Shown here: positions 6,328 to 11,577 of the stretch, one piece after another | Layout: each line of letters begins with the position of its first letter | Numbering within the stretch: position 1 is the first letter of the stretch | Assembly (NCBI GenBank): GCA_000403945.1 | Contig: APFI01000307.1 | Location: 1-11,577 of the forward strand | Length of the DNA: 11,577 nt | Direction of reading: 5' to 3' | DNA from: Desulfovibrio sp. Dsv1 | GTDB lineage: Bacteria; Desulfobacterota; Desulfovibrionia; Desulfovibrionales; Desulfovibrionaceae | Position numbers and translations under genes: made by a program | The notes under the pieces: generated by a model | Seen by the model: the letters and a program-made list of their open reading frames with translations, nothing else | Databases searched by the model: none | What the model was told of the DNA's origin: nothing

Positions 6328-7571
6328 AACCGGCGGCCGTCCGGCAACGGCACAACCTTGCCCTGGCATTCCGGCGCATATAAAATGAGGACAGCCCTAA
6401 CGACGGCCTGATCCTTTTCGGCGTCGCCCCGGGTCACCGGAATGATGGCGTCCTTGCCCAACAGGCCGCCGAAGGAAACCTCGTCGCCCACGCCCTTGCC
6501 GGGCACAGGGACCACGCGCACCGCCGTGGTCTTGTGGTTGACCATGCCGATGGCCGTTTCGTCGGCGATCATGCCGGAAATAGTGGTCGCCGGGGTGTCG
6601 TCGGGAATGGCGATCATGTCCAGCCCCACGGAACAGACACTGGTCATGGTCTCCAGTTTTTCAATGCTCAGACGGCCGGACATGGCTGCGGCCTCAATGC
6701 TGGAATCTTCAGACACGGGAGGGAAAGGTCGGCCACGCCGAAGGGAATACCCAGCCGCCGGGCCACCCCGGTGCCGATCATTTCGTCCACGCGGGTCACC
6801 TTGTAGGCCGTGCGCTTGATGACCTCGGCCATGTCCAGAAGGGTCAGACGGCCGCCCTGCCCGTTATGTCCGGCGGTCAAGGCCCGGTCGATGGCCTTCT
6901 TGACCACGCCGGGGCCGGAAACGTCCACGTTGATGACCACATCCGGCTCGTCCACGCCCAGATAGGCCCCAGCCATGAAGGGCACGTCCTGTGGAATGTT
7001 GGCAAAACCACCATGTTGGCGTAGCCGATGCCGCCGCGTTCCGCCGTGGCCTGGGCCGTTTTGGGAATCTGTTCGCCCATCAGGGCCACGGCGTCCATAT
7101 TGATGCCGCTGCGCGAGGAAGCCACGTTGATGGAGGAGCAGATACGGTCGGTCTGGGCCAACGCGTCGGGCAGGGCTTCGATAAGGGCGCGGTTGCCCCT
7201 GGCGAAACCTTTTTCCACCAAGGCCGTGAAGCCGCCCAGAAAATCCACCCCGGCATCCTTGACCGCCCTGTCCAGGGAGATGCCGTGCGCACCATGCCGT
7301 CCGGGCCGAAGGGGGCGCCCACCACGGCGATGGGACTGACGCTGATGCGCTTGTTGATCACCGGGATGCCGTACTGGTTGCCCACTTCATCGCAGGCGGC
7401 CACGAGCTGCGAGGCATAGCGGCGCAGCTTGGCCCGTACGTTGGCGGTGAAGAGATCCAGATCATGGCTCACACAGTCAAACAGGCTCACGCCGAGTGTG
7501 ACGGTGCGCACGTCCAGATGCTCGTTGCGGAGCATGTTCAAGGTGCTGGTGCCTTCGCGTTCTGAAAGCAT
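6324..7571 (-). pseudogene. DUF711/UPF0210 (PFL family) gene, two frameshifts and an internal deletion
   Basis: Four consecutive frames together spell a UPF0210 protein (normally about 450 residues, function not firmly established). Frame 1, from ATG 7571, has NEHLDVRTVTLGVSLFDCV and YGIPVINKRISVSPIAVVGA. Near 7290 it shifts to a frame with DFLGGFTALVEKGFARG and DRICSSINVASSRSGINMD. Near 7005, in a T-run, it shifts to VPFMAGAYLGVDEPDVVINV and RRLGIPFGVADLSLP. Near 6718 it jumps to VSEDSSIEAAAM, then KLETMTSVCSVGLDMIAIP and AVRVVPVPGKGVGDEVSFG. The first two breaks look like single-base losses. The third joins ADLSL straight to VSED, which in relatives are separated by about 55-60 residues, so roughly 175 bases are deleted. 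The canonical GGRIPAP-like C-terminus is not recognisable. A start with AGGA seven bases upstream remains. The ACT-domain gene lies upstream on the same strand. Confidence 0.85.
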
Positions 7572-7700
7572 GGCGTATCCTGTGCAGCATGCGCGGCCTG
7601 CCGCCTTCGAAAACCGGATCGGGCTGCCGCTGCAAAGACGGATTTTGTTCTCCGGCTTTTACACAGCCCAGAGAACAAGATGCGCTTTGGACGGCGGTTC

Positions 7701-8267
7701 TTAAAAGGAACTCACCCGGTGAACGGCCTCAAAAATATCACGGTGCTGCACGCTCATGCGCAGGTGGCGGGTCTGGCCCTCACATGTCAGCTCGCGGCGC
7801 ATGCCGGTCCAAGTTCACGCTTTCGGGCACCATGACTTCAAACACGAAAAGCGCATGGTCCGCTCCGCCCTCGCCCAGAATGGCCTTGGGGCTTTCGATG
7901 TTCACCCCGTGGCGGGCGAACACCCGGCTCATGACCGCGATAAGGCCGGGCTTGTCCGGGCCGTCGACGGTAACCACAAAGGGCTCGCGGTTGAGCTCCC
8001 GGCCCCATTGCCCCTCAATGGTCGGGCGTACCAGAACGGAGAGGTCCACCTGTGCTTCGGCCAGACCGGCGGCGAGCTGCTCGCGCAGTTTCTCGGCGCT
8101 GTGCCCCTCCGTGGCCTGAACCACGAAAATGGCCGCGAATTCGCCGAAAAGGATGGTCTGGGTCACTTCCACGATGTTGCAGCCCGTTTCACCCAGGATG
8201 CGGCTCACCGAGATGTCACCACGCCGGGGCAGTCGCGGCCGAGAAAGGAGGCTGTGTGTTTCTGCAT
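7701..8267 (-). pseudogene. Two-ACT-domain (GcvR/UPF0237-like) protein, two frameshifts
   Basis: ACT domains bind amino acids and act as regulatory modules; this protein has two. It starts at ATG 8267, preceded by AAGGA at a seven-base spacing, and reads MQKHTASFLGRDCPGVVTS. Near 8210 the frame stops and the family sequence continues in another frame as VSRILGETGCNIVEVTQTIL, which pairs with the first segment as an N-terminal ACT domain. The second ACT domain follows (REPFVVTVDGPDKPGLIAV, then VFARHGVNIESPKAILGEGG). Near 7795 it shifts back to the original frame and ends with MSVQHRDIFEAVHRVSSF and TAA at 7701. The span is 567 bases, divisible by three, so the two indels compensate overall, yet the middle is unreadable from the start codon. 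ACT/DUF711 gene pairs are common in bacteria and here both partners are broken. Without frame correction only about 20 residues would be made. Confidence 0.8.
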
Positions 8268-8330
8268 GGCACAGTCCTTGGGAGAAAAGTGCCGACCGCC
8301 CTGAAAATTGCGCGTCCAGCGTAATACATC

Positions 8331-8360
8331 TGTATACACGCAAAAGCGGGCGCAGTTCAA
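8331..8360 (-). promoter_or_regulatory. Possible promoter of the ACT/DUF711 unit
   Basis: On the minus strand TTGAAC (8360-8355) and TATACA (8336-8331) are separated by 18 bases, each matching 4 of 6 consensus positions. It lies 64 bases upstream of the ACT gene start. A weak call. Confidence 0.3.
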
Positions 8361-8413
8361 GCCCGTAAAGCGTGTCCGGCGCGCTGCACGCCCATCCCGG
8401 CCGCCGGACAATC

Positions 8414-8445
8414 TTGACGCTCCCAACCGAATGGCATACTATAAT
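8414..8445 (+). promoter_or_regulatory. Candidate lysS promoter
   Basis: TTGACG (8414-8419) is followed after 17 bases by TACTAT (8437-8442), which overlaps a perfect TATAAT at 8440-8445 (spacer 20 bases). One of the two -10 registers probably directs transcription of lysS, starting near 8450. The remainder of the 8268-8528 gap shows no other gene. Confidence 0.6.
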
Positions 8446-8528
8446 GCTCCTTTCCCGAATGGGGATGGACACGACGGCGCGGAGTGTTCCCGCAAGCCGC
8501 CAAGGCAGGGTCAGAGCGGGGAAATTCT

Positions 8529-10112
<1,584 letters not shown>

Positions 10113-10143
10113 ACGCTGCAGGTGTGACTGATAATAACTATCC

Positions 10144-10165
10144 CCCGGCAAAGCCGGGAGTTTTT
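10144..10165 (+). terminator. Rho-independent terminator of lysS
   Basis: A 6-bp GC stem CCCGGC/GCCGGG with an AAA loop, then AG and five T, 31 bases after the lysS stop. Confidence 0.8.
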
Positions 10166-10457
10166 CATATGCGACTATAAGGCTCTCTTACCAGCTGCGC
10201 CCTAGTTGTAGAGTGTCAATACGCTGTTCACCCTGTGCCCAGGGATGAAGCTGGAGGATTTCCACCAAGAGCCGAATGCGGCCGTGCATAGGTAAGCGGT
10301 GTGTCCTCGGATCGGCAGATAACCGGTCCCTTGCCGGGAGCGGGTGTATGCTTGTGCATATGCCCGCTTTTTCAATGCCGTTCTGATGAACCGTTCCGCT
10401 TTACCGTTAGCTTGCAGGCGACAAGGCCGTGTGCGTTTGTGTTTTATACCGGATGCT
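10166..10457. other. Intergenic stretch without a convincing protein gene
   Basis: Between the lysS terminator and the end of the leftward PNPOx gene I see no supported protein gene. Short frames here have no family resemblance or good ribosome binding site. It holds a strong rightward terminator at 10339-10372 (listed separately), an isolated TATAAG at 10176-10181 without a matching -35, and, on the minus strand at about 10178-10205, a stretch resembling a tRNA D-arm. Confidence 0.5.
10339..10372 (+). terminator. Strong orphan rho-independent terminator
   Basis: AGCGGGTGTATGC pairs with GCATATGCCCGCT over 13 positions (11 Watson-Crick, two G-U) around a TTGT loop, and the stem runs into five T on the plus strand. 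On the minus strand no T-run follows, so it is not a good terminator for the leftward gene. No known gene lies between it and the lysS terminator about 170 bases upstream. Confidence 0.75.
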
Positions 10458-10934
10458 CTATACGGGATCGGGACTCGTCTCCCCTTCCGGCAGGCAGCGC
10501 TTGCCGGTCAGGGAAAGGATGTCGATGCGGATGACGGCCACCCGACGAACATTGGCGTCCGGCGCGGGGCGCGGACAGCGGGCGGCATAGCGCTCGGCCA
10601 GGCTGTCCAAGGCTAGGCGTTTTTCTTCCGGGTCTTCGACCACAAGGGCGCGGCCCGTGCCGCAGACGGATTTATAGTAGGTGGAGGATTTTTCGCGGTC
10701 GATCTGCACATCCGCCGCCAAGCTGAATGCCACGCGGCCGTTCTTGCGGATCAGGTCCAGCTTGGTGCCTTTCAGGGTGCTGTGCAGATAGATGCGCCGC
10801 TCCCGGCGCACGAAGTTGAGAGGAATCAGGTAGGGAAATTCCCCGTTGTTGAGGGCCAGAAACAGTTCCCCGGCTTTGGCGAAGACCTCGTCAAAAAAAG
10901 CCGGTTTCGAACACTCGCGTTTGCTCAGACGCAT
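10458..10934 (-). CDS. PNPOx-family flavin-binding protein, NimA-like
   Basis: A 158-residue protein of the pyridoxamine 5'-phosphate oxidase-like split-barrel fold, close to the NimA (5-nitroimidazole reductase/resistance) group. Visible family features are ELFLALNNGEFPYLIPLNFV (about residues 23-42), the HSTLKGTKLDLIRKNGRVAF stretch (about 51-70) that in relatives contributes to the flavin pocket, and YYKSVCGTGRALVVEDPEEK in the second half. Members bind FMN or heme, and several are flavin reductases; true PNPOx activity in vitamin B6 synthesis is unlikely because the standard PNPOx motifs are absent. The start is clear: AAGGAG at 10946-10941 lies six bases before the ATG. It lies 38 bases downstream of the flavodoxin gene on the same strand. 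Nitroimidazole resistance is not implied by resemblance alone. Confidence 0.85.
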   Translation of the reverse strand: MRLSKRECSKPAFFDEVFAKAGELFLALNNGEFPYLIPLNFVRRERRIYLHSTLKGTKLDLIRKNGRVAFSLAADVQIDREKSSTYYKSVCGTGRALVVEDPEEKRLALDSLAERYAARCPRPAPDANVRRVAVIRIDILSLTGKRCLPEGETSPDPV

Positions 10935-10972
10935 GCCGCTCTCCTTTTTTGTTCAGCTTACGGATTTTGCCG

Positions 10973-11467
10973 TCAGGCCTGTTTCAGGACATCTCGCCAG
11001 CGCCGCCCAGCCTCGGCCAGATCCGCCGCGTCGGGATGGCGAGCGGCTTCCTCCAGGCGGGCCCGGCGCTCCGGCGTCATGGGGTGGCGGCCCTTTCGCT
11101 GCGACAGGGCCAGAATTTTCGGGTTAACCCGTCCCTGACACAAGAAACCGTCCAGCACCGTATTGCCGCCCTTTTCCAGCAGGGCCCGCGCACCGTCCGT
11201 ACAGCGCCGGGCATGCGCTGAATCCGGCCAGGCCCCGAGGGTGCCGAAAAAGAAGACCTTTTTGCCGCGCACCCGCCGCATATAGCGTTGCGCTCTGGCG
11301 TCCGCCCGGCCCAGACGCACCCAGAAACCCAGCGCCAGCAACTCGTAGTCCGCAGGGTCCGGCGCATCCCGCACAGGGAAGCAGGGCGCACCGGAAACGG
11401 CGGCCAAGGCATCGGCCACTGTGCGTGTATTGCCCGTGATGGAGGAATATACAATACAGATTTTCAT
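10973..11467 (-). CDS. Single-domain flavodoxin-family protein, BilS-like
   Basis: A 164-residue flavodoxin-fold electron carrier. It begins MKICIVYSSITGNTRTVADA; SSITGNT is the FMN-phosphate-binding loop. The central part reads LLALGFWVRLGRADARAQRY, then GKKVFFFGTLGAWPDSAHA, and the C-terminus has HPMTPERRARLEEAARHPDA. The last two features characterise the small flavodoxins that include BilS, the partner of bilirubin reductase BilR, but no bilR is in the window, so the partner is unknown. The start is ambiguous: ATG 11467 gives the usual flavodoxin N-terminus but has no good Shine-Dalgarno site, while ATG 11527 has AGGGA at a suitable distance and would add 20 residues. It is followed closely by the NimA-like gene, suggesting one redox operon read leftward. 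The promoter is not recognisable before the window ends. Confidence 0.87.
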   Translation of the reverse strand: MKICIVYSSITGNTRTVADALAAVSGAPCFPVRDAPDPADYELLALGFWVRLGRADARAQRYMRRVRGKKVFFFGTLGAWPDSAHARRCTDGARALLEKGGNTVLDGFLCQGRVNPKILALSQRKGRHPMTPERRARLEEAARHPDAADLAEAGRRWRDVLKQA

Positions 11468-11577
11468 CTTCAGGAGTTCCGGGAAATTGCGAAGAGGAGC
11501 TAACAAGGCTATCTGGCTAGAAGTCATTTCATGATTCCCTGATGACTCTTCCGAGTAAAATCATGGAAAATGCCAAA

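Noticed and set aside
5407..6369. A 320-codon minus-strand frame opposite the permease
   Set aside because: Gly/Gln/His-rich shadow product; the TauE/SafE motifs are on the plus strand.
10301..10616. Short plus-strand frames after lysS as small genes
   Set aside because: They run through the orphan terminator or antisense into the PNPOx gene, with no good ribosome binding site or recognisable product.

Overview
This is a GC-rich, densely coded bacterial window. Its gene set fits a Desulfovibrio-like member of the Desulfobacterota: UbiA-type menaquinone prenyltransferase, a MogA-domain protein, DarP/YjgA, QueF type I, an ACT/DUF711 pair and a single-domain flavodoxin. That placement is an inference from gene content and codon style, not from a phylogenetic marker.

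Left part (1-4276) is intact and ordinary. A divergent pair of transcription units starts from a nearly symmetric promoter region around 1888-1917. Leftward lie queF (preQ0 reductase for queuosine) and then murJ (lipid II flippase), which runs off the left edge. Rightward lies a tight three-gene operon: a MogA/MoaB-type molybdopterin protein with an unexplained N-terminal extension, a UbiA prenyltransferase and the ribosome-maturation protein DarP.

Middle part (about 4400-8270) is unusual. A tRNA-Thr(GGU) gene with its own promoter-like upstream region and a strong terminator, and an intact TauE/SafE-type permease, sit among four damaged genes. These are a LysR-type regulator remnant, a small DUF486/DMT-type membrane protein with one frameshift, a DUF711 (UPF0210, 'PFL family') gene with two frameshifts and an internal deletion, and its usual partner, a two-ACT-domain protein with two frameshifts. 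All nine other protein genes read cleanly, so the damage is local.

Right part (8414-11577): lysS (class II lysyl-tRNA synthetase) follows a recognisable promoter and ends at a hairpin terminator. A gene-poor stretch of about 345 bases follows, holding a second strong rightward terminator with no known gene in front of it. Last comes a leftward two-gene unit, a BilS-like flavodoxin followed by a NimA-like PNPOx-family flavin protein.

I found no mobile element, CRISPR array or phage gene. No convincingly new biological system is visible. The most notable signals are the cluster of damaged genes, the symmetric divergent promoter, the orphan terminator (possible small RNA) and the N-terminal extension on the MogA protein.
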